DNA of 64,000 bases. Source: Lysobacter sp. S4-A87. Its GTDB lineage: Bacteria; Pseudomonadota; Gammaproteobacteria; Xanthomonadales; Xanthomonadaceae. Location: positions 2,480,001-2,544,000 of the forward strand of contig NZ_CP093341.1 in assembly GCF_022637455.1 (NCBI RefSeq), written 5' to 3'. Each line of letters opens with the position of its first letter. The first letter of the stretch is position 1. This document shows positions 48,348 through 58,035 of this stretch, one piece after another. Made by a program: the position numbers and the translations under genes. The notes under the pieces are model-generated. The model made no database searches. It saw only the letters and a program-made list of their open reading frames with translations, and was not told where the DNA came from.

Positions 48348-48584
48348 TCAGCGCGGCGTGCGGTCGTCTTGCTTGTTGGCCGTGTCGCTGGACTGCTGCC
48401 CGGCGTCGCGCGAATCATCGCGCAGCTGCGCGGAGGGCTTGTCGTCCTCGTCGTGCATGCCCTTCTTGAAGCCCTTCACCGCTTCGCCAAGGTCCTTGCC
48501 GACGTTGCCCAGGCGCTTGGTGCCAAACACCAGCACCACGATCACCAGCACGATCAGCCAGTGCCAAAGACTCAAACCGCCCAT
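48348..48584 (-). CDS. tatA: Sec-independent protein translocase TatA
   Basis: 78 residues: a short membrane helix ([17 protein letters not shown]), the hinge [24 protein letters not shown] as amphipathic helix and a charged tail. It forms the translocation pore. First gene of tatABC. Confidence 0.96.
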   Translation of the reverse strand: MGGLSLWHWLIVLVIVVLVFGTKRLGNVGKDLGEAVKGFKKGMHDEDDKPSAQLRDDSRDAGQQSSDTANKQDDRTPR

Positions 48585-48687
48585 GAGTATGTCCGCAGGA
48601 AATGGATGCTCAGGATACCCCAGCGCCGTTGCCGACGTTGTTACCGGGGTGTGCGAAGTCCCGCCAGATCAGTGCCTGGCGACCCGT

Positions 48688-49587
48688 TCAGGGCAGCGGT
48701 TCGGCCTTGACCGGGCTTTCGACGGTCTCGAACTGGCTCGGCTTGGGCTGTGCAGGGCCCGACTGCGGCGCCTGGATCGGCGCTGTGGTGGCTGCAGGTG
48801 CCGCCGGCGTGACCGGGTGCGCTACGGGTGCCGGTGCGGTGCCGCGGGCGCGCGCGTCGGCGCTGGCATTGCTGCGTGCGGTGCGCGCGATCGAGCTGGC
48901 TTCCTCGAGGCGATCGCGGAAGTCGACCACCGCCGTCGACGGCTGGCCGTTGGCGCGGCCCTCGAAGATCATCCGCGGCGTGGTGTCGGCGCCATAGACG
49001 GCTTCGTTGGCGGCGTCGTCGATCGCCAGCACGGCGCCGTCGAGGGCGATGCCGGCAAACAGGCCGCGCGCACGCGACCACGACCAGATCTCGGCCTTGA
49101 GCTGGCCGTCGGTGGCGGTGGAGGCGTTGCGACCGACCGGGCCGGCGGCGACACCGGCATCGGCGCCGAGGGTGACCTTGCCGTTGACGATCGAATCCAG
49201 GCCGCGGTCGCTGCGGAACACCAGCACGATGTCGGCCGACTGCACGCCGGCCTGGAAGCCGATGCTGCCGCCGGTGAGCTTGACGAAGCTGGGGTTGGAC
49301 CAGGTGCCGTCGGGGTTCTTCACCGACAGCAGGCCATGGCCGCGACGGCCGCCCAGGACCAGGCCGATCTTGAGCGAATCGGGCACGACGACAATGCCGC
49401 GTGCCTCGTCGAGCAGCTTGTCAGGAATGCCGGACTCGGGAATCTGCTGGATCTGCGTGAGCACGCGGACCGCGTCGACGGCACGCTGGTCCTCGGTCGG
49501 ACCCGCCACCGCGGTCACGGCAAGGCTGAGGCTGAGCATCAGGACGGCGAGGCGCGGCAGGCGACGTGACGGCAGACGGGATGACAT
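48688..49587 (-). CDS. Exported SYLF-domain (Ysc84-like) protein
   Basis: 299 residues: signal peptide (cleavage at VAG-PT, about residue 29), a SYLF lipid-binding-type domain (LLDEARGIVVVPDSLKIGLVLGGRRG, later SIGFQAGVQSADIVLVF) and a Pro/Ala-rich low-complexity tail from about residue 225. In eukaryotes SYLF binds phospholipids; bacterial members are periplasmic and uncharacterised. ATG at 49585-49587. Confidence 0.83.
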   Translation of the reverse strand: MSSRLPSRRLPRLAVLMLSLSLAVTAVAGPTEDQRAVDAVRVLTQIQQIPESGIPDKLLDEARGIVVVPDSLKIGLVLGGRRGHGLLSVKNPDGTWSNPSFVKLTGGSIGFQAGVQSADIVLVFRSDRGLDSIVNGKVTLGADAGVAAGPVGRNASTATDGQLKAEIWSWSRARGLFAGIALDGAVLAIDDAANEAVYGADTTPRMIFEGRANGQPSTAVVDFRDRLEEASSIARTARSNASADARARGTAPAPVAHPVTPAAPAATTAPIQAPQSGPAQPKPSQFETVESPVKAEPLP

Positions 49588-49817
49588 GGCGGACTCCAGG
49601 GGATGTGGACTCGACCGCCAACAGGGCAGTCGCTTCAGGCTAGTTATATGGCGATGAATCCTCACCGAATCAGCGCGAAAGTAAAAGCGACGCAAATGGC
49701 CCTGGGTCGCATAAGCTGAAAGATCCCGCGGAAGATCGACCATGGTTCCGCGTCGCTGCCGTCGCGCAGGACATTACCCTTTCGCGGCAGTGGCCGGGGT
49801 TCGAATCCCGCCCACGC

Positions 49818-49827
49818 GGGGGGGGGG
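49818..49827 (+). repeat. G10 homopolymer tract upstream of hemH
   Basis: Ten consecutive G at 49818-49827, 55 bp before the hemH ATG, in a 295-bp gap otherwise without a gene. Such tracts are prone to slippage. Just upstream, 49790-49813 resembles the T arm of a tRNA, but the rest of a cloverleaf is missing. Confidence 0.8.
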
Positions 49828-49882
49828 ATTGACCGCTTTTGCCGGCGCCACTCTCGGCAACCTCGTGGCCAGCTGTCATCCT

Positions 49883-50914
49883 ATGCGGATGCAAGCCCCC
49901 GCCAGCATCGCCGTCGGTGACGACGCGCCTCCCGCAACCACCCCCGACACGGCGCTGGTCCTGGTCAACCTGGGCACGCCCGACGCCGCGACACCTGCGG
50001 CGGTGCGGCGCTACCTGGCCGAATTCCTCTCCGATCGCCGCGTCGTCGCCCTGCCGCGCGCGCTGTGGCTGCCGCTGCTGCACCTGGTGATCCTGCCGTT
50101 GCGCTCCACTCCGGTGGCGAAGAAGTACGCCAGCATCTGGGTGCCCGGCGACGATGGCGGCTCGCCGCTGGCGGTCTACACCCGCCGCCTGGCGAGGGTC
50201 GTGCAGGACGAACTGCCGCAGTTGCGCGTGATCGATGCGATGCGTTACGGCTCGCCTTCGCTGGCCGCGCGCCTGCAACAGCTGCGCGGCGAGGGCGTGC
50301 GCCGCGTGCTGGTGCTGCCGCTGTACCCGCAGTACTCCACCACCACCACCGCGTCGGTTGCCGACGTACTGGCCGCCGCCGGCAAAGGCCTGCAGACGCG
50401 GATGATCGACGACTACCACCTCGACCCGGGCTGGGTCGACACGGTGGCAACGTCCATTGCCGGGCACCGCGCCGCCAACGGCAGCGGCGAGCACCTGCTG
50501 TTCTCCTTCCACGGACTGCCGCAACGGCTGGTCGATGCCGGTGACCCCTACGCCAGCCAGTGCGAGGGCAGTGCGCGCGCAATCGCGCAGCGCCTGGGGC
50601 TGGCCGACGACGCGTGGACGCTGAGCTACCAGTCGCGTTTCGGCCGCGACCGCTGGCTCGAACCCAGCACCCAGGGCACCCTGCGCGCCCTGGCCGGTCG
50701 CGGCGTGCGCACCGTCGACGTGGTCGCGCCCGGGTTCCCGGTCGATTGCATCGAAACGCTGGAAGAAGTGGCGATGATGCTGGCGGAGGATTTCGCCGCG
50801 CAGTTCGCCGATCACGGCGGCACGCTGCGCTACATCCCGTGCCTGAATGACCGTCGCGACCACGCCCGCGTGCTGGCCGCCATCGCAAGGAATCGCCTCG
50901 AGGCCTGGCACTGA
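49883..50914 (+). CDS. hemH: Ferrochelatase
   Basis: A 343-residue enzyme that inserts Fe2+ into protoporphyrin IX at the last haem step. Family motifs: LVNLGTPDA, PLYPQYSTTTTAS and FSFHGLPQR (catalytic His), then ECIETLEE-type ending (DCIETLEEVAMM). ATG at 49883 (MRMQAP); a frame open further upstream passes through the G10 tract. Stop overlaps the next ATG (TGATG). Confidence 0.96.
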   Translation: MRMQAPASIAVGDDAPPATTPDTALVLVNLGTPDAATPAAVRRYLAEFLSDRRVVALPRALWLPLLHLVILPLRSTPVAKKYASIWVPGDDGGSPLAVYTRRLARVVQDELPQLRVIDAMRYGSPSLAARLQQLRGEGVRRVLVLPLYPQYSTTTTASVADVLAAAGKGLQTRMIDDYHLDPGWVDTVATSIAGHRAANGSGEHLLFSFHGLPQRLVDAGDPYASQCEGSARAIAQRLGLADDAWTLSYQSRFGRDRWLEPSTQGTLRALAGRGVRTVDVVAPGFPVDCIETLEEVAMMLAEDFAAQFADHGGTLRYIPCLNDRRDHARVLAAIARNRLEAWH

Positions 50915-51798
50915 TGCCCGCACACCCCATGCATGAATTCGAACTCGACACGCCGCTGGGCCGCATCGCCGGCCTGCGCGGCGGTCAATCCGGCGCGCCG
51001 CGCGTGCTGGCCCTGCACGGCTGGCTCGACAATGCGGCCAGCTTCGTGCCGCTGGCCGAGCACCTGCACGGCATCGATCTGGTTGCTCCGGACCTTCCGG
51101 GTCATGGCGCCAGCGCGCACCTGCCGCCGGGCGCGGACTACTCGTTCGCCGCGGCGGTCAATGCCGTGCTCGACGTGGCCGATGCGCTGGGCTGGGATCG
51201 CTTCGCACTGCTCGGCCATTCGATGGGCGCCGGCATCTCCAGCCTGGTTGCCGCGGCCTGTCCGCAGCGGGTGGAGCGGCTGGTGGCGATCGAGGCGCTG
51301 GGAGCGCTGGCGGAAGTGCCCGAGCGCACTGTCTCCCGCCTGCGCGATGCGGTCGCGGCGATGCGCGCGCTGCCGGGCAAGTCGTTGCGCGTATTCCCCG
51401 ATCCGACGGTCGCGGCGCGTGCGCGCATGGTTGCCGGCGCCCAGGTCGGCAGCCGGCTGAGCGAATCGGCGTCGAAGCTGCTGGTCGAGCGCGGCGTGAT
51501 GCCGGTCGAGGGCGGTTTCGTCTGGTCCAGCGACCCGCGCCTGACGCTGCCGTCGATGCAGCGCCTGACCGAGTCGCAGGTCCGCGACCTCGTCGCCGGC
51601 ATCGAGTGCCCGACGCGGGTGATCTTCGCCAGTCCGGCACAGTCGTACCTGCCCGACGAGTTGCGGCGCGAGCGCGCCGGCTTGCTGCCGCGCGGCGAGT
51701 TGATCGTGCTGGAGGGCGGCCACCATCTGCACATGGAGGATCCGGCGCTGGTGGCGGCGGCGATCGGCGATTTCCTGACGGTGCCGCGCGACGGCTGA
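50914..51798 (+). CDS. Alpha/beta hydrolase
   Basis: 294 residues: oxyanion region LHGWLDNAASF, nucleophile elbow GHSMGAG, and catalytic His in EGGHHLHME. It resembles the serine hydrolase-like family with no assigned substrate. It overlaps the hemH stop by one base and is probably co-transcribed. Confidence 0.85.
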   Translation: MPAHPMHEFELDTPLGRIAGLRGGQSGAPRVLALHGWLDNAASFVPLAEHLHGIDLVAPDLPGHGASAHLPPGADYSFAAAVNAVLDVADALGWDRFALLGHSMGAGISSLVAAACPQRVERLVAIEALGALAEVPERTVSRLRDAVAAMRALPGKSLRVFPDPTVAARARMVAGAQVGSRLSESASKLLVERGVMPVEGGFVWSSDPRLTLPSMQRLTESQVRDLVAGIECPTRVIFASPAQSYLPDELRRERAGLLPRGELIVLEGGHHLHMEDPALVAAAIGDFLTVPRDG

Positions 51799-51820
51799 GC
51801 GGGCTGCGCGACTGCGCGGT

Positions 51821-52621
51821 CTACGCCGCCGCCTTCCCGCACAACGCCCGCAGTGTCGCCTTCAACTGCCGTCCTTCGCCGTGGAAGTACTCGCGCTCAT
51901 CGCGCCAGTACGGGCAGCGCGCTTCCACCTCGCGCCAGAACGCGCGTGAATGGTCGGCGTGGATCAGGTGGCACAGCTCGTGCACGACCACGTACTCGAA
52001 CGCGCTCGGCCGCGCCAGCACCAGAGACAGGTCCAGCGCCATCGAGCCATCGGGCGCCAGCGACCCCCACTGCGACGACATCATCTTGAACGTCACCCGC
52101 CGCGGTGCCCGCGGCAATGACGGCAGGTAGCGCGGCAGCCAGCGGCCGACGTCGGCGCGTGCCTGTGCTTCGTAGAAATCGCGGGCGGCGCGGCGGATCG
52201 CCAGGTCGCCGGCACGCGCCGGCAGGGTGAACACCAGCGATTCGCCGTTCGCCTCGACCCGGCTGAAGCGCCCCTGCTGCCACTGCAGCGGCAGCATCGC
52301 GCCACGCAGTGGCAGCTGGTCGGTGACGTCGCGCTCAAGCACCGGCACGCCGTCGATGCCATAGCGGTCCAGCTGCGTCGCCAGCCACAGCCTGTGCTCG
52401 GCGACGAAACGGTCGGCGGCGGCGATGCTGCAGCGGGTCGGCATCGTCAGGCGCGCACCGCGTTCATCGACCGACAACTTCAGTCGTCGTGAACGCGGAT
52501 CACGCACGCGCTGCAGGGCGATCGTGCGGCCGTCATCCAGTTCGACCTCGAGCGTCTCTCGCTCGATCGTGCGTGGTTTCGGCGCGAGCAGGCGACCGAA
52601 CATTCGAAACTGGGAAGGCAT
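51821..52621 (-). CDS. YgjP-type zinc metallopeptidase
   Basis: About 266 residues with the YgjP/DUF45 gluzincin motif HELCHLIHADHSRAFW (HExxH, with a third His eight residues on) and the preceding SQWGSLAPDGSMALDLSL. Cytoplasmic and of unknown substrate. ATG at 52621 (MPSQFRMFG); a second start at 52603 is possible. Confidence 0.88.
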   Translation of the reverse strand: MPSQFRMFGRLLAPKPRTIERETLEVELDDGRTIALQRVRDPRSRRLKLSVDERGARLTMPTRCSIAAADRFVAEHRLWLATQLDRYGIDGVPVLERDVTDQLPLRGAMLPLQWQQGRFSRVEANGESLVFTLPARAGDLAIRRAARDFYEAQARADVGRWLPRYLPSLPRAPRRVTFKMMSSQWGSLAPDGSMALDLSLVLARPSAFEYVVVHELCHLIHADHSRAFWREVEARCPYWRDEREYFHGEGRQLKATLRALCGKAAA

Positions 52622-52780
52622 GGCGGACGGCTCGGTGGGGATACGAACGCGGCTGCTTGCGGACGCCGGCCCTGTAACAGGGCTCAGTGGTGGCCGCGGG
52701 CACGGCAAGGGTTGCATCCGATCATACGTGCTCGCGGCCGCCGCGGGTTTCGTCCCGATGACGGCCGCGCGCCAGCGCCG

Positions 52781-53686
52781 TCACAGCTCGGCGCGGGACA
52801 GCTTGAGTGCACCTTCGAGAACCGTGAACAGGCGCTTGAACTCGCCGGCCATCAGCACGAAGCGCGCATCGAGTTCGGCACGCAGGTCGTCGCGCTCGGT
52901 CGATTCGAGCTCGTCGACGGCGCCGTCGAGCAGCTTGAACTTGCGCACCACCAGGTCCTCGCCGAGCACGAACGAAACGTGGTCGTCGAGCGTCAGCGCC
53001 AGGCGCGTGACCTGCTTGCCCGACTCCAGGTGCTTGGCGATCTCGTCGCTCTGCAGCTCCATGCGCTGCACCTTGACCACGGCGCCCTGGTCGATCGGGT
53101 CGCGCAGTTCGCATTCGTCGCCCAGCGAGAGACCTTCGGGCATCTCCTCGCCGGCGACCCAGCCGGTCAGCACCGTGCGCGGCGCGATCTCGGCGTTGAG
53201 CGGCAGGGCGGGGAAGCTGCCGAGCGCGCGGCGGATCTCGCTGACCACGTTCTCGCCGCTCTTGCGGCTGGAGGTGTCGACGGCGACCACGCCGTGGCCG
53301 AGGTCGATCAGGGCATCGGTGCGGCTGGGCTTTACGAACGCGCGCGGCAGCAGGTCGGTGATCAGCTCGTCCTTGATGCGCTTGCGGGTGCGGCCGCCGG
53401 GCTTGCGGCCTTCCTTCTGCTCGATCTCGGCCAGCTTCTTGGCGAGCATGTCGTTGACGACCGAGCCGGGCAGGATCTTGTCCTCGCCACCGACGGCCAG
53501 CCAGGTGGCATCGCCGCGCGTGTGCGAGAGCTCGTCGCCGCCGCGGCCGAACGGGGAGATGAAGCCGCGGCTGGACAACTCCAGCGGGCCGACCGGCTTG
53601 AGCAGGCATTCGCCAAGGCCGGTGTTGAGTTCATCGAGTTTGGTGGTGGTGGGGAAACGGAACAGTGTCAGGTTGCGGAAGAACAT
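52781..53686 (-). CDS. rdgC: Recombination-associated protein RdgC
   Basis: A 301-residue DNA-binding ring protein that limits RecA activity. The start MFFRNLTLFRFP, the GRKPGGRTRKRIKDEL segment and the end FKRLFTVLEGAL are family features. Two ATGs are adjacent (53689 and 53686); AGGA spacing favours the second. Confidence 0.95.
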   Translation of the reverse strand: MFFRNLTLFRFPTTTKLDELNTGLGECLLKPVGPLELSSRGFISPFGRGGDELSHTRGDATWLAVGGEDKILPGSVVNDMLAKKLAEIEQKEGRKPGGRTRKRIKDELITDLLPRAFVKPSRTDALIDLGHGVVAVDTSSRKSGENVVSEIRRALGSFPALPLNAEIAPRTVLTGWVAGEEMPEGLSLGDECELRDPIDQGAVVKVQRMELQSDEIAKHLESGKQVTRLALTLDDHVSFVLGEDLVVRKFKLLDGAVDELESTERDDLRAELDARFVLMAGEFKRLFTVLEGALKLSRAEL

Positions 53687-53712
53687 CATGATTCCTGATG
53701 GGAATTATCGGC

Positions 53713-53802
53713 CGTCATTCCCGCGCATGGGGGAATCCAGGGACGTTGGCTGCTGGGCAGGCGAAGCAACGTGCATGGATCCCCGCCTTCGCGGGGACGA
53801 CG
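53713..53802 (+). repeat. 90-bp dispersed palindromic repeat, copy 2
   Basis: Homologous to 19502-19592: same outer CGTCAT end, same GGGAATCCA and GAAGCAACGT blocks, same CATGGATCC and GCGGGGA right half. It sits intergenically between rdgC and ttcA (both on the minus strand). Confidence 0.85.
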
Positions 53803-53821
53803 GTGAGTGTTGTGCAAAGTA

Positions 53822-54727
53822 TCAAGGTGCCGGCGTGTCGTCGCCTTGCGGTTCTCCCGCCAGCCACGCGCGCGCATCCGGCAACGGCGCGTCACCGCGC
53901 CGCCCGAGCGAGAGGAAATCGAACAGGTTCGGATCCGCCAGATGCGAAGGACGCAGGTCGCCCAGCGCGCGGGCGATGGTTTCGATGCGGCCGGGTGTCT
54001 CGCGTTCCCAGGCGTCCATCATCTTCTTGACCTGCTTGCGTTGCAGGTTCTCCTGCGAGCCGCACAGGTTGCAGGGGATGATGGGGAACTGCCTGGCTTG
54101 CGCGTAGGCGCTGATGTCGTCTTCGCGCACATAGACCAGCGGGCGGATGACCACGTGTTGGCCGTCGTCGGATAACAGCTTGGGCGGCATGCCGGCGAGC
54201 TTGGCGTGGAAGAACAGGTTCAGGAAGAACGTCGACAACAGGTCGTCGCGGTGGTGGCCGAGGGCGATCTTGGTGAAACCCTGCGCGGCGGCATGCGCGT
54301 ACAGCGCGCCGCGACGCAGGCGCGAGCACAGCGAGCACATCGTCTTGCCTTCCGGCACCACGCGCGTGACCACCGAGTAGGTGTCCTGCTCGAGGACCGT
54401 GTACTGGACGCCGATCGACTCCAGGTACGACGGCAGCACGTGTTCGGGGAAGTCGGGCTGCTTCTGGTCGAGGTTGACCGCGACCAGTTCGAACTTCACC
54501 GGCGCCCTGGCCTGCAGCTGCAACAGGATGTCGAGCATCGTGTAGCTGTCCTTGCCGCCGGACAGGCACACCATCACCTTGTCGCCGTCCTCGATCATTC
54601 CGAAATCGGCGATCGCGCGACCGACCTGGTGGCGCAGGCGCTTGGCCAGCTTGTTGTTCTCGTGCGCGCGACGCTGGACCGCGCGCACGTGGGGTTTGGG
54701 CTCGAGAAGTGGCAGGACGGTGCTCAT
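53822..54727 (-). CDS. ttcA: tRNA 2-thiocytidine(32) synthetase TtcA
   Basis: A 301-residue PP-loop ATPase: [12 protein letters not shown] (PP-loop), the [10 protein letters not shown] Cys pair and the [10 protein letters not shown] region that carry the iron-sulfur cluster, and [11 protein letters not shown]. It thiolates C32 of certain tRNAs. Confidence 0.96.
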   Translation of the reverse strand: MSTVLPLLEPKPHVRAVQRRAHENNKLAKRLRHQVGRAIADFGMIEDGDKVMVCLSGGKDSYTMLDILLQLQARAPVKFELVAVNLDQKQPDFPEHVLPSYLESIGVQYTVLEQDTYSVVTRVVPEGKTMCSLCSRLRRGALYAHAAAQGFTKIALGHHRDDLLSTFFLNLFFHAKLAGMPPKLLSDDGQHVVIRPLVYVREDDISAYAQARQFPIIPCNLCGSQENLQRKQVKKMMDAWERETPGRIETIARALGDLRPSHLADPNLFDFLSLGRRGDAPLPDARAWLAGEPQGDDTPAP

Positions 54728-54809
54728 CGGTCGCCCATTCTACCGGCCATGGCAGATGCCATGAGAGCCAGCGGTGACGCCTGCAACGCGACCGCGTTAA
54801 GCTTCACGG

Positions 54810-55019
54810 ATGATCGAAAGCGACGATCCCGCCGTCCTCGCACGCCAGCTCGCCGAGCTGCGTCTGGAGCACCGCGACCTGGACGTGGCGATCGAGCGCC
54901 TGGTGCGCCAGCCCGATGCCGACGAGTTGACGGTCAAGCGCCTGAAAAAGCGCAAGTTGTGGCTGAAAGACTGCATCTCGCGGCTGGAAAGCGCGCTGAT
55001 TCCCGACGAACCGGCCTGA
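54810..55019 (+). CDS. YdcH family (DUF465) small protein
   Basis: 69 residues forming two antiparallel helices (LRLEHRDLDVAIERLVRQ; VKRLKKRKLWLKDCISRLES), the YdcH/DUF465 pattern. Function unknown. It stands alone between ttcA and the kinase gene, convergent with the latter. Confidence 0.88.
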   Translation: MIESDDPAVLARQLAELRLEHRDLDVAIERLVRQPDADELTVKRLKKRKLWLKDCISRLESALIPDEPA

Positions 55020-55051
55020 GGCCGGGCATCCCGGGCACGGCCCGACCCGGT

Positions 55052-57790
55052 TCAGCCCTGCAATTTGCCGAGCAGCGCCGTCGACTCGCGCACCAGCGGA
55101 TGCGCCGGTGCGTAGAACTCCCGCAGCATGGCGTTGCAGGCGTCTGCCTGCCGCCGGGCGCCGACGGCATCGTGCTGGCGCATGGTCAGCTGCGCACGCA
55201 GGCAATCGCCTTCGCCGCGCAGCGGATGGGCGGCGGGAAGCTCGTCGCCGACGCGTGCATCGTAGATCGCCAGCAGGGTGGCGGCGTCGTCCAGACGGTC
55301 CAGCGCCAGCGCGGCACGGACCCAGCGCAGCACTCGCGGAACGACGCGGTCCCCAGGCTGGTCGAACAGGCGGACGCGATCGCCCATCGCCGCCTGCAGG
55401 CGTGCCAGCGCGGCGGCGCGGTCGCCGCTCATCGCCTCGGCCCAGGCCAGGTTGGCCTGCGCGCGCAGCGGCAGCGGGTGATCAGGCTTCAGCGCGCCCG
55501 ACCAGTTGTCGAGCAATGACTGCAGCAGCGCGCGGGCCTCGTGCCACTGGCCGCGGCGCAGGCGGATCTCGGTGCGCCAGATGTTGGGCATCTGCGCCTC
55601 GACCTGGCCGGCGCCCTGGGTCTGCTCGAAGATGCGCCGCGCGTTGAGCAGCAGCGGTTCGGCGGCGTCGTAATCGCCGGTCTCGACCAGCACGCTGCCC
55701 AGCGAGTTGTACGCCCACGCCGTCCAGGAGGTGGTTTCGCCCGAGCTGCGGTACAGCGCGAGCAGGTCCTCGAAGTGTTTGCGCGCCTGCGCATACTCGC
55801 CAAGTCCACGCGCGCACAGGCCCAGTGACCAATACAGCTCGCCCTGCGCCTTGGCATCACCGTTGAGCGCCTGCGATGCCAGCAGCGGCTGCAGGATCGC
55901 CTGCGCCTGCCGGTAGCGGCCCTGCTCGGTGCGCAGCTGGCCCATCTTCAGGGTCGCGAACGGGCGCTCGGCCGATGCTTCCTCGCTGCGGCGAAGGGCC
56001 GAGGCGCAGGCTTCCTCCGCTGCGGCAAGGTTGTTGGCGATGCGTTGCACGTCGCACAGGCCGGTCTCGACGCGGATCAGCGCCGGCAGCTGGTCGGGCG
56101 CGAGCCCGCGATACAGCGCGCGCGCCTGGCGGTAGTGCTGGATCGCCAGTGCGTGGCGGTCCTGGCCGAAGAAGACGTTGGCGACCAGCGCGTGCACCGT
56201 TGCCGCGGCCGCCGGATCGTCGGCGAAGCGCTGGTCGACCTGCGCCGCGGCGCGATCGACGGCATCGCGCACGCTGACCTGGTCGCCGCCGGCGCGATTG
56301 CCGGAATAGGGATCGGCCTGTGCCAGCACGTCGCTGGTGACGAAGTCGAGCACCGCCTGGCGTTGACGGGCATTTTCCTCGGCGAGCAGGCGCGCGCGAT
56401 CGGCGCGCACCGACATCGCCGTGGTCGCGACCAGGCCCACCAGCAGCGCGGCGGTGACCGCCGCCCACATGCGCAAGCGAGTGCGCTCGCTCGCCTGGCG
56501 GTGCGCGCGGCGTTCGTCTTCATCGCGGCGGGCAAGTGCCTGGTCGCGCTCGGCATGGCGCTGGTCGAGCGTGCGCAGGCGCGTGGCCAGCATGCGCGGA
56601 TCGAGCACGCGCTGGGTCGGATCCAGCGCGGCTGCCTGGGCGATGTCCTCGCACAGCAGCGGATCGTCGAGCGCCGCTTCCCAGCCCGGCGCCAGCGAAC
56701 GGCGCAGGTCGCCGACCAGCAGCTGGTACAGCAGCACGCCCAGCGCATAGACGTCGCTGCTCTGTGTCGGCATCTCGCCGGCGATCACCTCCGGGGCGAT
56801 GTAGAGCAGGCTGCCGGCCTGCGCCGATGACAGCGAGTGGCTGCCGTCGACCAGGCTGTAGGTAAGGCCCAGTTCGGCGACATGCGGTGCAAGTGCGGCT
56901 TCGCCGGCGCCGAGGTCGGCCAGGACGAAGCGCCAGCCGCCGGGCGCTGCTGCGTCGGCGACGGGGTAGAGGTTCTCGGGCTTGAGGTCCTTGTGCAGGA
57001 TGCCGATCTCGTGGAGCGCGGCCACCGCCTCGCACAGCTGCACGCACAGCGACAGCCGCTGCTGGAACGACAGCGCAGCCAGCCCGCCCTGCGCCTGCGC
57101 CCAGTCGCGCAGGTGGCCGTGCGGGTAGTAGGGCATTTCCAGGAAGAACGGCGGCTGCGCCAGGTTCCAGCCCAGCACCGGTGCCACCGCTGGCAGGTCG
57201 GCGCGCACCGCCTGGATGTAGCGCGCGAGCGCGATCTCGCGCTTGAGGCTGCGCAGGCCGCTCTCGCTGGTCGCCAGCTTGATCGCGCGCGTTTCGCCGT
57301 CGTCCGATCGGGCCAGGCAGATGACGCCTGCGCTGCCTTCGCCCAGGCGCTGGACCAGGCGCCAGCCCGGCCGGTGTGGGAGCCGGTCGCCGTCACGCAG
57401 GCGCTCGGCATCGTGCGGATGTGCGTGCACCTTCTCGACGGCAACCGCTTCGAACCGCACCGCCGCCGCCAGCCGATAGCCGTAGCCGTGGACGACGCGG
57501 ATCGCCGCTCCGTCCTCGCCCAGGGCCTGACGCAGGCGGCCGATCGCCTTGACCAGCGAGTTCTCCGACACCACGCGCCCCGGCCAGCCGCATTCGAGCA
57601 GCTCGTCCTTGGTCACCACTTCGCCGGCGTGGCGCAGCAGCGCCAGCAGCACGTCGTAGCTGCTGCGGTCGAGGTCGACCTCGACCGATCCGACTCGGAC
57701 CGCGGCGATGCGCTCGTCGAGCACGACCTCGCCATACCGCCAGATGCCCGGCGATGACGACATGTTCAGTGATGACGGCGACTCGGCCAC
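55052..57790 (-). CDS. Winged-helix / Ser-Thr kinase / TPR fusion protein
   Basis: About 912 residues. Domains: an OmpR/CadC-type winged helix (about 17-112, with VVTKDELLECGWPGRVVSENSLVKAI), a protein kinase (about 143-390) with LGEGSAG, the Lys in RAIKLA, HKDLKPEN and YIAPE; one transmembrane helix (about 442-461); and a long TPR-like C-terminus (about 510-905), probably periplasmic. The metal-binding motif is DLG rather than DFG. I take the GTG at 57790 as start because GGAGGGGGCC precedes it; the ATG at 57763 lacks a ribosome site. Target genes and substrates are unknown. Confidence 0.85.
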   Translation of the reverse strand: MAESPSSLNMSSSPGIWRYGEVVLDERIAAVRVGSVEVDLDRSSYDVLLALLRHAGEVVTKDELLECGWPGRVVSENSLVKAIGRLRQALGEDGAAIRVVHGYGYRLAAAVRFEAVAVEKVHAHPHDAERLRDGDRLPHRPGWRLVQRLGEGSAGVICLARSDDGETRAIKLATSESGLRSLKREIALARYIQAVRADLPAVAPVLGWNLAQPPFFLEMPYYPHGHLRDWAQAQGGLAALSFQQRLSLCVQLCEAVAALHEIGILHKDLKPENLYPVADAAAPGGWRFVLADLGAGEAALAPHVAELGLTYSLVDGSHSLSSAQAGSLLYIAPEVIAGEMPTQSSDVYALGVLLYQLLVGDLRRSLAPGWEAALDDPLLCEDIAQAAALDPTQRVLDPRMLATRLRTLDQRHAERDQALARRDEDERRAHRQASERTRLRMWAAVTAALLVGLVATTAMSVRADRARLLAEENARQRQAVLDFVTSDVLAQADPYSGNRAGGDQVSVRDAVDRAAAQVDQRFADDPAAAATVHALVANVFFGQDRHALAIQHYRQARALYRGLAPDQLPALIRVETGLCDVQRIANNLAAAEEACASALRRSEEASAERPFATLKMGQLRTEQGRYRQAQAILQPLLASQALNGDAKAQGELYWSLGLCARGLGEYAQARKHFEDLLALYRSSGETTSWTAWAYNSLGSVLVETGDYDAAEPLLLNARRIFEQTQGAGQVEAQMPNIWRTEIRLRRGQWHEARALLQSLLDNWSGALKPDHPLPLRAQANLAWAEAMSGDRAAALARLQAAMGDRVRLFDQPGDRVVPRVLRWVRAALALDRLDDAATLLAIYDARVGDELPAAHPLRGEGDCLRAQLTMRQHDAVGARRQADACNAMLREFYAPAHPLVRESTALLGKLQG

Positions 57791-58035
57791 GGCCCCCTCC
57801 GTCGCGCCCCGTACCAACAGAGCATCGCACTTTGGCGCGTGGCCGTGCGACCGGCAAGGGGGTGGGCGCTCCCGGCGGTACGGGCGATCACAAATCCGCG
57901 CCGGCGATTCACAAGCTTTCAGAACTCTTCAGGACGCGGCAAGGACTGCCGGGTCCCGGCCCCGGCACGATGCCGGACCGCTCGCCGCGGGTACCTCCGC
58001 GGCGACAACGATCGAGCATCGGCCCGGGGGACGCC

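Noticed and set aside
49785-49817. tRNA-like T arm (GGGGTTCGAATCCCG) before hemH
   Set aside because: Only a 3-4 bp T stem can form and no acceptor, D or anticodon arm fits around it, so it is at most a remnant or chance.
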